NCBI GenBank assembly: GCA_027559495.1
Contig: JAMXSV010000017.1
Location: forward strand, 62,001-126,000
DNA length: 64,000 nt
From: Aurifilum marmelostoma
Taxonomy: Eukaryota > Ascomycota > Sordariomycetes > Diaporthales > Cryphonectriaceae
Direction: 5' to 3'
The translations under genes were made by a program, and so were the position numbers. The notes under the pieces are model-generated. The model made no database searches. It saw only the letters and a list, made by a program, of their open reading frames with translations, and was not told the origin of the DNA. Of the stretch, positions 47,735-58,619 are shown one piece after another; positions within the stretch are counted from its first letter, which is position 1, and each line of letters starts with the position of its first letter.

Positions 47735-48757
47735 ATGGATCTGGTCAAGAACAGCCTGCAGCGGCGGTCTACGGACAGATATGTCGAGGGAGGGCACATC
47801 AGCTCGATCCAGAGCCACATCATCGCCGCGACCGGTGAGTTCGTCGGCACCTTCTTCTTCCTCTGGATGGCATACTCGGGCCAGATCATGGTCCTCAACC
47901 AGGCGCCCAGCACGGCAACGCTGGGAGGGGCGAGCAGTGAGACGATTGTCTTCATCGCCATCGTCTATGGGTTTTCGCTGCTTGTGAACGCGTGGGCATT
48001 CTACAGGATATCGGGCGGCCTATTCAACCCAGCAGTATGTCTCTTCTTTGGTCTTGGGTGATCTTCCTCCCCCGAGAAAGTCGTCAAGAGATCCATGTTC
48101 GAATTAACACAAAAGATCCACACACAGGTGGCGCTGGGGATGAGCCTTGCTGGTCAGCACTCGTGGCTCAGGACCTGCTTCCTCATACCGGCGCAGCTGC
48201 TCGCCTCCATGGTCGCAGGCGGGCTGGTCAGCGCAATGTTCACCGTCACGACCACCATAGGAAACGTCAACACCATCCTGGTGTCGGGGACATTCACCGC
48301 CCAGGGCCTCTTCATCGAGATGTTCCTGACCGCGGAGCTGGTCTTCGTCATCCTGATGCTTGCGGCAGAGAAGTCCAAAGACACCTTTATGGCCCCCATC
48401 GGAATCGGCTTAGCCTTGTTCGTGGCCGAGCTGAGCGGTAAGCGTGCCATGTTCACAAGTATCTAGTCTGACATGTCTCTGCTCAAGACAACCCCCTTCA
48501 CCACTAATTGATCAATTCTCTTTGCAGGTGTCTATTTCACGGGCGGCTCGCTCAACCCGGCACGGAGCTTCGGGTGTGCCGTCGCCGCCAGGAGCTTCCC
48601 CGGATACCACTGGATCTACTGGCTCGGGCCAGCCATGGGAGGCGCACTCGCAGCCTTTTACTATCGTTTTGTCAAGTGGGCGCACTATGAGGAGGTCAAC
48701 CCAGGGCAGGACAGCGCGGGGACTGACGTCGATGCTCCCGGCGACCCAGAGGCTTAG
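47735..48757 (+). CDS. Aquaporin (water channel, MIP family)
   Basis: Three exons, 47735..48034, 48128..48437 and 48528..48757, encode 279 residues. Donors are GTATGT and GTAAGC. Helix 1 begins IIAATGEFVGTFFFLWMAYSG. Both pore loops carry NPA: GGLFNPAV, with Asn98 just before the first intron, and GGSLNPARSFG, with Asn213 and the selectivity-filter Arg216. The second half includes FIEMFLTAELVFVILMLAAEKSK and YHWIYWLGPAMGGALAAFYY. This is the layout of orthodox fungal water channels related to yeast Aqy1 rather than the long aquaglyceroporins, because the Asp typical of glycerol facilitators after the second NPA motif is absent. It should sit in the plasma membrane or a vesicle membrane and move water. 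The N- and C-termini are short. Confidence 0.93.
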
Positions 48758-50000
48758 ACTCGGGAGACAAGCACTTTTACATGAAGCAACTATTTTCAGA
48801 GATATCAGGATGGTGTGCACGGCATTGCGAATGCATTTCGGCGTTCAGGGAGGGTCATTGAAACTCATTCGGTCACATTACATGGGCCACTCAAGGGCAG
48901 GGAAACAACACAAAGACTACGACAGATTTGTTAGAATATTCAGAGGTTCAGCATTGCACCACCGGCGTATGGAGGATATTTTCCTGCAATAAAATGAATT
49001 ATTCTATTCCTGCCGCCTTTCGAGTCTCCAAAGTTTCGATACGACAGCCGTGACTGGTGCTCAAGGTAGCCACTATTCCGGAACAGACGGCCCAGCCACA
49101 TACTGACTTCACTCCAATTAGAGCCAAAGTAGAAACGGGGGAAAGCAATCGCAGACACGCTGTGGTCCATCCACGGCGGACAATCTTTTCAAGGATGCAG
49201 GAGCTCACGACACAAACCACAATCGCAGACTAATCATATTGGCCCAGGTGAGCAGTATGCCTCTCCCAGCGATGGCGTTGTCTGCCCGCCTCAGCCAGTC
49301 CCAGGGCCGACAGCCGAGACACCCAAAAGTTTATACTTTCTCGACCATATGCTGCTAGGTCTGGCGTAGAGGGTGTCTAGGAAGGTGGCAGAGCATCGCC
49401 CGCCTGGCGATAGAACGGCGCAGGCGGGGTTCCGTCTAGATCATGCGTCAGCCTTGCACACACACACCGCCACACGTCCCAGCCCTAAGCTTTGGTCAAG
49501 GCTGCTTGGTGAGTTCTGTCTCAAGTGTAGACAGACTGCTGAGCCAGATGACAGCTCGCTATACCCGCTTACGGATGAATGAGTAATGAATTGGCCCAAT
49601 GATGCCTCGCAAAAAAAAAACAACGACACGGCAGCACGACGATGCCTTTCCCAAAGCATTGTACACACCAAAACAAACAAGCTTGACCTACCAGGTCGTC
49701 GATACCACTTGATCTTATGAGATGTCACTTGACTACTGCTTGTCAGATGCACCGTCGACCTGCTTGACTGCGGTCTTCCACAGCCTCTGCCATCGCTTCT
49801 CGCGGATAAAGAATTTATTCCCCCCCCCCCCCCCCAAAAAAAAGCCACTTCATTAGCACGCACCCTCATAATCAAGCTACCGAGTCCCGCCCCCAATCAC
49901 ATCAATTTGGTGCCCCTCCGAACCTGATGATGCACGGCTGCGTCTCCCAGGCCTAGTCACTCACACACCTCTGACGAGCCCATGATCCATTGTCGGGCCT

Positions 50001-50046
<46 letters not shown>

Positions 50047-51858
50047 AGGCTGTCGTACCACAGCATGGCCGCACCTTGATTCGCTTGTTTTTCTCTGCAT
50101 GCCCATGGACGCAACCACTTTGATAACGAGGCCGACCTTTTGGGAAGTTCCATGCGCCCCCATCAAGCAAGCCCCAATGTTCATCACTCCGCCCTGTTCA
50201 CACAAAGATGAAGACGATCTCGATGTCCCACGTCTGCCCTCCCCCCGATAAAACCAGATCTCTACATTCATCCCCCCGATCTTGATTTTCAACACGCGAG
50301 GTCTTATACGACGTCGCCGCCTAGCAGGAAAAGACCGGTGAGGCCCAACCTGCCTCACAACCAGAGGAATTGGCGAAACTAGGCGTTCATTTCTTTTCTT
50401 TTTTTCGTTCCTCTTCTTCCGCCCAATTCAGCCTAGCGAATGAGGAAAGGAAGGCCGTTTTGGAGACCGCCTATTACACAGCTCACTGGTACACCCACTT
50501 TGCGTCCCATCACGAGTCTCGCTGTCGATCGCAGCACGAGATCTGCATGTGGTAGTACTACGTGAAACCCTCCTTTTTTCCCTCTCTTTCGATAGGGAGC
50601 CACAAGCCAGAATGGCTGTGGTGTTTGTTTGGCTGGCACTTTTGCAGTGAGACCTCCGAACCTCCGAGCATATATCCGTCTCGGGGAAATGTATTCCGGA
50701 GGGGTAAAGGCGTCGGGGGGAATGGTTGTCGATAATGATTCTACACCATCATTGGTCCAAGAGATTTGTCATTTGGGAGAGGGGGGGGGGGAGGGTGGGT
50801 TTAAGAAGAACAGAGGATGGATGGGTGGGTGGGCTTTGTATGTGCAGGATAAACAAGCCCTTCTTTTTGTCCCTTTTCTTTGTAGTTCATGCATGCATGC
50901 TTGGAATTGTGGTCAAGAAGGAGGTACATGTGCATGGGACTTTGCTTGAAATAACTGCTCTGGTGCCGCCTCGTGGGGGTGAGAAGACAAATTGACCTAT
51001 GGTGCCCACCTGTTCACTGAGTGTGTGCAGCCCAAAGGAAAGCCCCCCCCCCCCAACTCCCAACCCCCAAAACAAAAGCCACAGTGTCTTGGATGGGGGC
51101 AGAGCAAGATGCCATGTAATAGTGCGTGCATGTGTGTGTGATACTTCAATACACACTTACACACTTGCATATCCCCATCCTCAGGTCGACATGAAATGTG
51201 ACTGGAGACAGGGGCTGCTGCAGCAACCGCACACCCACTCCACAACGCCTCCAGCCGAGCACCACCCACAACCACAAACAATCACACATCCTCTCAAGAT
51301 ACCAGGAACAAGAAGATCTCACGGTTGTTGACGAGGAGTTTCCCGCCCTCTTTCTCCCATGATCTCCCCTGCCGCCCTCTCCGAGTCCTCTCCGAGGCTG
51401 ACGGGCGCGAGGAAGTCGAACCACTCGGGTCATGATCTAACGGGAACTGCGAGAACGAAGGTAGATGCCCAACGTTAGCCCGGACTATATGAGGGTGTAT
51501 GAGACCTCTTGATGCCTGACAGACGAGCTGGGGCTGTGCCCTGCCACTTGAGAAGGGAGAGGGGACTGAGGCAGGGCAAGCAGAACCAAGACGACTGGAC
51601 TGCAATTGGGACATGTTGGTCTGGGACCTATCGTGTGCATCATCTTGACGCTTTGCAAGTGACTGGCCTGACATTGGTGGTCGACCACCACCGGTCAGCC
51701 ATGCGGCTCTGCTCACATCAGTCTTCCGACGGGGGGGGGGAAGGATGGTGGCCAGCGAGGTGTGACCCCAATCAACCATATAAACCCCCAGTGGTAAGCA
51801 CTGTGATCACAGCATGCCCAACATCGTGTCATATCTCACACACGGGGAGGACAACTGG

Positions 51859-51889
<31 letters not shown>

Positions 51890-51890
51890 G
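48758..51890. other. Intergenic region with homopolymers
   Basis: No secure gene in 3.1 kb. It contains C16 then A8 at 49820-49843, an A42 run (separate entry), a G-run at 50780-50790, a C-run near 51043, and a (GA)n tract at 51864-51887. A minus frame of 161 codons (51779..51294) starts with ATG but shows no motif, and I do not call it. Confidence 0.4.
50002..50043 (+). repeat. A42 homopolymer
   Basis: Forty-two consecutive A residues, flanked by GGGCCTC and GGGAGGC. It could be the tail of an old retroposed copy or a slipped simple repeat. I saw no target-site duplication. Confidence 0.9.
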
Positions 51891-53251
51891 CCTGCACCTC
51901 CGTCTTGTGGTCTCCATCATTGGATAAGTGATAAAGTCGAGCCGTCACGGACACGCCTGACCAGGAAATATTCCGAGTGAGGATGTGGCCTTCATCCAAA
52001 GAGGCAAGTCAAGCCCACGGTACATTCTGCGCCCTGCCATGCTGACCACGACTGTTTAGCACAAGGACCAAGCGTCCAGGTCTGGTCATCGTAAGAGGCG
52101 GGACGAGCCTCAAGGTCCCGTCCCTGTGCAGCAGGGAAGTCCCGCGGCACCTCCGGCTGCCTTTATTGAGCTTCCTCTTTGTGGTCAACAAGCTGAACCA
52201 CAGCGAGCAATACACAGACGAGTATCTGCGGGACCAGTGGGGTATCATCCTTCCGCCGAACAAAACAAGCCACTTTGCCGGGGAGACGAGCAGTCCAGTT
52301 TTCCGCTACGAGAACGGCCGTGTCAACAGGGCGCCGGGATATGTCTGGCACCGGACCCCAGGCGCAGAAGGTGGCATCCGGCTTCGGGACCCAATGCCGG
52401 GGGCCAGCACCCAAGAAACACCGTACCTGACGAGATTCGACGAGACCCATACCGTGCTTCGTGGCCCACCCCTTCGACCGTTCCTCTTCATGGGGAGCGA
52501 CGCACTTGCTCATGATGTGAATGACGCAAACATTGAGCAAAGTGAGCCCTTTCCTCTCCCTTACGTCCTAGTCGTCCCTCCCCCCCCCTCCTTTTTTTTT
52601 CTTTCTTGCGCCCATGTTGAGGCCCGGTATCTTTTGCTGATTAGCCCGCAGTGTATGTCCCTCTAAGCTTTCGCATGCAACATAACAGGGAAACTGTCAG
52701 TATGGCCGGCGCCGGGGGAAATTTGCAGATCGCCGGACGAGATGCCGCCTGGTTGGGCAGGCTGGTCCCTGATACCTACAAGAACCCCAGTCGAGATGTC
52801 CCAGTCTCTGGCGGCCTGGCGGGCTCGCTGCCTGTAATCCTCGGCCTTATGTAGGCGCTGCACCCCCCCCCCCCCCCCCCCCTCCCCTCCCCCTCGGGTT
52901 CCCGAGTTTTCGACGTCAAGGTACTGACATGACGACCAGGGCGCTCTCTCAACCGCCAGGGCAAGAGGCAGAAGCTTTCGACAGGAATTTGTGGGAGAAC
53001 GGGATATGGTATGGACCACGATGGTCATACACCGGGAGTATGTCATCTGTCCTGCATTTTGTGGGGTGGGAAAGGGCGGTGGATGGGATTGCAAAGCTGA
53101 CAAGTAATCAACAGGGTCTTCCACAGGGCCGAACCATCTGCCACGTCTAGTCGTAGTGCATATATGCTGCGATGAGGTAGAGAATAGCCATGGGTCAACC
53201 ATTGACCTGATACAGAGATTCTGTGACGATGGCATCATCGTCCAGGGTTAG
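51891..53251 (+). CDS. Unrecognised multi-exon protein, 5' end unresolved
   Basis: Five exons join cleanly: to 51976, 52060..52541, 52652..52850, 52940..53037 and 53115..53251. Donors are GTGAGG, GTGAGC, GTAGGC and GTATGT; the first intron has a CTGAC branch site before TTTAG. Each junction changes phase yet keeps an open frame, strong evidence for a real gene. The product includes DKVEPSRTRLTRKYS, KRPGLVIVRGGTSLKV, LLSFLFVVNKLNHSEQYTDE, YVWHRTPGAEGG, RPFLFMGSDALAHDVN, FDRNLWENGIWYGPRW and ends LIQRFCDDGIIVQG, at least 330 residues. I recognise no domain. The frame is open back to 51798 through a GA repeat but has no ATG, so an upstream exon exists or the gene is truncated. Intron 3 contains a run of 20 C. 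Confidence 0.55.
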
Positions 53252-53674
53252 TGAATGGCTGATTCGACTCTGATACATCAGGTGGCGGCACTCGTGGAGC
53301 TGTGTACACGTCATATGCAGCGAGATGGCCTGCTTCTAAGTTGGCGGGTTTCCTGGTTTAGTCCTGTGATGAACGATGATGATGATGACGACAAAAGCGG
53401 CCTGGTACATGTGGGAGTTCGTCAAGCGAACCGAACATATAGCTCAGGAACTGATCTGCGATAACATGATATTGAAATACTTTTAAAAGGGCGCCAATGT
53501 CCCTCGTGAGACCTCCGAGAGACTGATAAAGCGCTGACAGCTCCCGTTCGGAGATCGATTTCGAGATCTGCATAATCAAACAAAGGCCCGAAACGTCAAA
53601 GAGACGATAAGAAATGAATCGTGGTCCACATGTTCACTCAAGGTCCTCAGCAGAGACAGAAGTAAGACAGGCTT
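53252..53674. other. Convergent 3' intergenic region
   Basis: Short shared terminator region between the unrecognised gene and AdoMet decarboxylase. No gene is seen. Confidence 0.5.
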
Positions 53675-55255
53675 CTACATCATCTCGCCGACCCGAGCAC
53701 CCTCATATCCAGTCCAGCCGTCCTTCTCAAAGAAGCCAAACACAAGATCGTAGTCGTCGAATTGGTGCACGATCCGGTCAACCCGCCGATATCCAGCAAT
53801 AGCCTCGGTGCGCGACTTGCGCAGGCCATAAGGGTCGGGAGTTCGGGGGGCGCCGGAATCTTTGGCCTCGAACAACGTGACGATGAAACGCCCGGGCTTG
53901 AAGATGCCCACGACGTGCTCGATGACCTCACTGGTCTCGCGGCCCTTCTGTCCGCCAGGGACGTTGGTCTCGAAGGAGGCGAAGCTGCAGTTCGGCTCGG
54001 GCGTGACATGCACGGTGAAGTAGTGCGAGGACCCCATGGTCTTGCTCCCGTCCTCCGCCTCCTGAACCGGGGCGGGGATGACGGCGTTGGCCGAGAAGCC
54101 GCACGGGGAGAAAAGATAGGCGTCAATGCGCGCATCGGGGTACTTGGAGGGCGGGTAGACCCCGGACAGGCCGCAGATATCGGAGACCACGGTGCCGAGA
54201 GCGTGACCCTCGGTCGTGAGCTGCTCGATGTCTGTCATCGGGGTCTGAGCACCACCATGCTCGGCGCCGTGGTCGAAGACGTCGAGTGGATCCTCGCTCT
54301 TGACGGGAGAGCCGACGCTGGAGGCGCCGTTGTCCTCCGACATGTCGCCCAGGCTGTCCACCGCAGCCTGTCTCGCCTCGCACGCCTGCAGAGGAACCCG
54401 CTCGCGCGCGACCGCACTCGCGTGGGAGAGGTAGAACTGCTTGGCGTTCTCGGGATCCAGGTCGGTCATGAGGATCTCCAGGGTCTCGTCAGGGGGGTCT
54501 CCACCAGCAGGAATCTGCGGAAAGGAGGACATGAGACCCGTAGGGATCTTGGCATAGGGGCGGACGGGGCTGCCGGAGCTGCCCTTCTCGCTGTCGGGGG
54601 TCCGAGGAGGAGTCACCTGGGCGGTGGGCGTAGTGATGTAGAGGTACCAGTGGTCCCCATTCATCTTGCCCACGAGGTAGGCGCTGCCGTTGTCAAACAG
54701 CTTGTCCAGAAACTTGTACTCGTCGGCCCAGCTGCGGTGGGGCCCGTGCTGCTTGTCGGGAAACAGAAAGTTCTTGCGGCTGTAGAAGACGCGGTAGGGA
54801 GAGGCCAGTGCAGTCTCATCCGCGAGGTCCTGCGCGTTGTGGAACGGGAATCCGGCGTCGACCGCAGCGATGCGCAGGAGGCGCCGGAGGCCGAGGAGCA
54901 GGGTCGTGGTGCCGCACGTCTTGAGGATGAGCTTGTGGGGGAAGACGAACATGCTCGACTCGGACAGGAGGTAGGCGTCCATGTGCCCAGACGAGACGAC
55001 AGACAGCACCTGGCAGTGGACCAGGTCGAGCATGCCCTCCCAGGTCTTGGAGGGGACGGACAGGAGCCCATTCTCCTTGGCGCCCTGGGGGAGCGCGGAG
55101 GGGCTGGGGGCAAACCAGACCTCCAGCAGCTTCTCTGGCCCCTCGAAGGCGTTGGACGAGTCTAGATCGGCGGCGACATCGTGATTGATAGTCAGATGAG
55201 GAGTACCCTCGGATGTCGACAAGACGCTGCTGTTGGGGGCCTCAAGATCGACCAT
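53675..55255 (-). CDS. spe2: S-adenosylmethionine decarboxylase proenzyme
   Basis: A single exon of 526 residues. The enzyme makes decarboxylated AdoMet, the aminopropyl donor for spermidine and spermine. All key sites are present. Glu38 and Glu41 lie in FEGPEKLLEVWF, and the self-cleavage site is YLLSE/SSMFVF, between Glu99 and Ser100, the latter becoming the pyruvoyl group. Cys114 is the proton-donor Cys in LKTCGTT. Further on are FSPCGFSAN and FTVHVTPEPNCSFASFETN, with the processing Ser and His. The protein is longer than animal enzymes because of an acidic, Ser/Pro-rich insert around residues 215-360 (TPPRTPDSEKG, SEDNGASS), as in other filamentous fungi. It is cytosolic. The leader from 55256 back to about 55560 has no upstream ATG, so the uORF control seen in plants and mammals is not evident here. 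Confidence 0.96.
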   Translation of the reverse strand: MVDLEAPNSSVLSTSEGTPHLTINHDVAADLDSSNAFEGPEKLLEVWFAPSPSALPQGAKENGLLSVPSKTWEGMLDLVHCQVLSVVSSGHMDAYLLSESSMFVFPHKLILKTCGTTTLLLGLRRLLRIAAVDAGFPFHNAQDLADETALASPYRVFYSRKNFLFPDKQHGPHRSWADEYKFLDKLFDNGSAYLVGKMNGDHWYLYITTPTAQVTPPRTPDSEKGSSGSPVRPYAKIPTGLMSSFPQIPAGGDPPDETLEILMTDLDPENAKQFYLSHASAVARERVPLQACEARQAAVDSLGDMSEDNGASSVGSPVKSEDPLDVFDHGAEHGGAQTPMTDIEQLTTEGHALGTVVSDICGLSGVYPPSKYPDARIDAYLFSPCGFSANAVIPAPVQEAEDGSKTMGSSHYFTVHVTPEPNCSFASFETNVPGGQKGRETSEVIEHVVGIFKPGRFIVTLFEAKDSGAPRTPDPYGLRKSRTEAIAGYRRVDRIVHQFDDYDLVFGFFEKDGWTGYEGARVGEMM

Positions 55256-56504
55256 ATCCGTTTGGCTCTGCCGAGTAGCGGTGCTGGGCTATGACGAGCA
55301 GGGGGCGCGAGAGGTCCGAAGGGGAGGGGGGACGAGAGGTCGACGAGTGCGCGTTGGTGGGTGTTGTCGGTCACAAGGCGCGCAGGAAGAGGGATTTCTT
55401 CCGCGGGACACTAACTGCCAGCTCAAACAGACCTTGCGGTGTCCGTTTGAGAGGGTAGGCCCACAGGACGGTGGTTTCCTGCGTGTGCTGGCGGAGCCAG
55501 CTACAATAAGGCGATGGTGGATATTCTCAACGTCTCACGAGGGGACGTTAGGGAGGTCGGGCAGGGAGGGGAAGAAGGAAAACTTGCGACGACGGAATGG
55601 TGGGCTGCTGTGTGTCGTGTGCCCTTGAGAACCAAGGCCTGCGCCGATACCTGTGGGGGAGTATCGGTGTTTCTTTTTGGAAGAAGAGAAAATATGGATG
55701 GTACAAGCTCAGAGGCTCACCAGCACGGGATGCGGAGAAGTGTATGGACAACTGACGATGGTCAATGTCGTCGATGATTGTTGTTGTGACGGGGGAGAAA
55801 TTTTCTGGACAGCCATACAATGTCGCATTGGTGGCAGGCGGTATTTGCTTGGCTGCCCTTGGCCATGGTGGGGCGGATTCCATGGCTGGGGCAGTTCAAA
55901 GCGAGATCCAGGCCAATTACGTCGATGGTGGGAGCACCTCCCTTGCCCCCCTGGCCTCCCTCTCCAGGGGCCTGCAAGCCCAAGCGCTAGGCCTCCAGAC
56001 GGTATAGGCGGCCCTGTGGCAGGCAGCAGACATGTGAACAGCACAAACCCCCATCACAGCCATGGGGTTTTGTATTCGCCCTGCGTCACTAGGCATCTCC
56101 ATAATTTCTTTTTCGGGTCTTATTCAATATGTGTGACAGGTAATCCCTATGATTCAGTAACAAGTCTTTGTATGGCGCGTATATGGTATACGACCTAGTA
56201 TGGGGTATCGCAGATGATTGTGGTACAGCAGAAACGCCGCAGGCTGCCTTTTGCCAGCTGGTCGTTGGAGTACCCGTCGTGTCTCGACCCTTCGAAGCAT
56301 GACCGGTCTGTCTCGGCAGCCACACGATTGGCAGAGGACCGAGATGATGGGTACGAGCTCTTTACTTAACTCGGTGCGAGGATGGGTCCTCTTGTCAGAC
56401 GTCATGGTGGCTGCTAAACTGCGCTGAATTTGCGCAGCCGGCGTCTTCTTTTTAAGACACAACACGCAAGTGCCGGGATCTTGGGTCCATGGTACAGCAT
56501 CGTT
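55256..56504. other. Intergenic region
   Basis: Promoter of AdoMet decarboxylase and 3' flank of the Cfd1 gene. A plus-strand frame 55765..56007 starts with ATG and encodes 80 residues (VALVAGGICLAALGHGG is the most protein-like part), but it has no motif or other support and I do not call it. Confidence 0.4.
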
Positions 56505-57521
56505 TCAAGATCCTGTTGTGCTGCCGACGACCCTGACAATACTCTCCGTGATTGATTTGTAAACCGGGCAGAGAGAGCAGTACTGATACATGGACGCTAG
56601 GAGCTCACTGTGCTCGGCGGTCCCGTTCCCGTTGGTGCCTCCTGACATATCCTGTCCGAGTAGGACTGTGCCCTCAGGATAGGTTGGCCGCCTGCCTTTG
56701 GAGATCATGACGGAGAACTGAGGGTCGATAGGCACACTGCCGAGAAACTCGACCCCGAAATCCTGTGCTAGGACCTGGCCCCCACCCTTGCTGAACAGAT
56801 AGGTGCACTCGGAGCAGTTGGGACACACAAAGCCACTCATGTTCTCCACGATACCGATAATGCGGATGCCCGTCTTTTGGCAAAAGTCCAGCTCTTTGCG
56901 AACGTCCGCGGTGGCCACTGCCTGCGGGGTCGTTACCAACACGGCGCCGGCCAGCTGGTCTCGCCTCGCAAACTGCAGGAGATATTCGACGGCTGAGATG
57001 TGTTCGTCACTCGTTCCCGGAGGCGTGTCGATCAGGAGGTAGTCAGTCTCGCCCCATGCGACGTCGGTCAGAAACTGCTTGATCATGGCCGTCTTCTTGG
57101 GGCCGCGCCACACGACCGAGTCTCCTGCTTTCACGAGAAAGCCCAGACTCATGACGCGCAGGGAGCCACGACCTCTTGTAGCATCGGCGTCATGTATCTC
57201 GACAGGCAGCCAGCCATCAGGACCTTGGGTGATGCGGCCTTGGTCTGCCACTCGGAACATGTGTGGAATATTAGGTCCGGTCAGGTCGATGTCCAGGACG
57301 CCAACGGAATGGCCAGCTAACGAGAGCGAGAGGGCCAGTTGAGTGGTGACAGAGGATTTTCCCACTCCGCCTTTGCCCGATAGGACCTATTGATGCACCA
57401 TTTGTTAGGGGAAAGAGGGTTCTGGACAGTTTGCGACAAGTGATTCAGGGCAGGGTTGGTGTTATAGAGGGAGGGGTAGATTGCTCACCAGGACAATGTG
57501 CTTTATTTTTGCCAGCGACAT
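56505..57521 (-). CDS. cfd1: Cytosolic Fe-S cluster assembly factor Cfd1 (NUBP2 family)
   Basis: Two exons on the minus strand, 57521..57489 and 57386..56505, encode 304 residues. The first exon is just 11 codons (MSLAKIKHIVL), and the 102 bp intron sits immediately before the P-loop. The deviant Walker A motif is GKGGVGKSS at residues 15-23. Further features are VLDIDLTGPNIPHMF, SLGFLVKAGDSVVWRGPKK, YLLIDTPPGTSDEH and NMSGFVCPNCSEC, whose Cys199 and Cys202 form the CXXC that holds a bridging Fe4S4 cluster in the Cfd1-Nbp35 scaffold. The N-terminal four-Cys ferredoxin-like motif of Nbp35 is absent, which separates Cfd1 from Nbp35 and from mitochondrial Ind1. The protein is cytosolic and essential in yeast. 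A third Cys (205) follows the CXXC, as in some fungal relatives. Confidence 0.95.
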
Positions 57522-58619
57522 TGCTGTAGTAAGTGTGTTGTACTTCAGTTGGTGAACAGAGGGTAATGAACGTCAGTCAAGACGGGTCATGGGGGAATGT
57601 AGGCGGTAGTGTTTCTTGGTGCCTCCATTTCGCATGAGCAGAGGGCCGACGCGAACAGCACCCGCCAGGATATTTTGTCATCGAGAAGAGAACCTTCGGC
57701 GATGAACCGGCGGCAGCTGATAAAGCAAGGCGATGAGGTAAGCGAGCGGTCAGTCTTTTTCTTTTTGACGGGTACAGGGGGTACCACGGTACTGTGGTCA
57801 GCGGGCTGTCTTGCATGTGCAGGTACAACAGGGGATGCATGCCCCTGAATGGCCCCTGTCTCCCCCGCTGTAAACTGCCACCAGTCTCGAGTCCCAATTG
57901 GAGCTACTTTCAGTGGTAGGCCTCAGGAACCAGGGCGAAAATATGGGGTATGATAACCAGCGATTTATTGCGACAGTATGCTATCGTGGTTGACCAAGGA
58001 ACTAGTCCGAGATGCCAATTTCGATTTCTCCCTTTTGCATGACCTTTACTGTCCCAAGGGAAGCAGGAAGGTGGAAAGAAAACAAGGGGAACAACCTTAA
58101 AAAGAGAGAGGCTCAAACTGTGGCCGCCTGGTCTTGCTGACTGGGGGATACAGCCGTGTTTCCTCTTGGGCCTGAAAGTTAGGCCTGTTTGTCTCCTGTA
58201 TGCTCTCCTTCCCTGCCGTATCTGCCTCAAGACCAGCTCTTCTTTCGTCAATCACCGACCCTCTCTCCGCCCGTTCAGACACGTCCCCACCTGCACCCAT
58301 TGCTCTTCGCTTCGCTTCTTTTCTTGGACACCGCTACATTTTGCGACGACTCTTAGATACGACGAGACGATTATATACAGAGACACCTGCAACAGAGACA
58401 TCTCTAGCGGGACACGGACAGGATAGACTTCCCGAGACCTACACGCCGCCGCTGCCGCCGTCCTCATCCTCCTCCCTTGCCTGGAGAGGGGCTCGCTTCC
58501 CGTCACCTACAGCACAAGAACGAACGTACCAGAACGTGACAGTCGTGGAAACTCCATTCACGACGCCCAGATGAATTCGATATAGCATTTCAACATCATG
58601 AGAAACTCGTCTCGCAAGC
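57522..58619. other. Divergent intergenic region
   Basis: Shared promoter space of the Cfd1 gene and the DFGDF protein gene. It contains four GTAC sites at 57772-57826, three of them within 21 bp. A pyrimidine-rich, long leader lies before 58620. No gene is seen. Confidence 0.45.

Noticed and set aside
51294..51779. 161-codon minus-strand ORF with ATG
   Set aside because: Composition is low-complexity (Ser, Arg, Pro), another frame is equally open, and no family resemblance is seen.
55256..55560. Possible regulatory uORF before AdoMet decarboxylase
   Set aside because: No ATG is present on the coding strand in the 300 bases before the start.
55765..56007. 80-codon plus-strand ORF with ATG between AdoMet decarboxylase and Cfd1
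   Set aside because: No motif, no splice support, and it lies in promoter/3' flank space. Chance ORFs of this size are common in GC-rich DNA.
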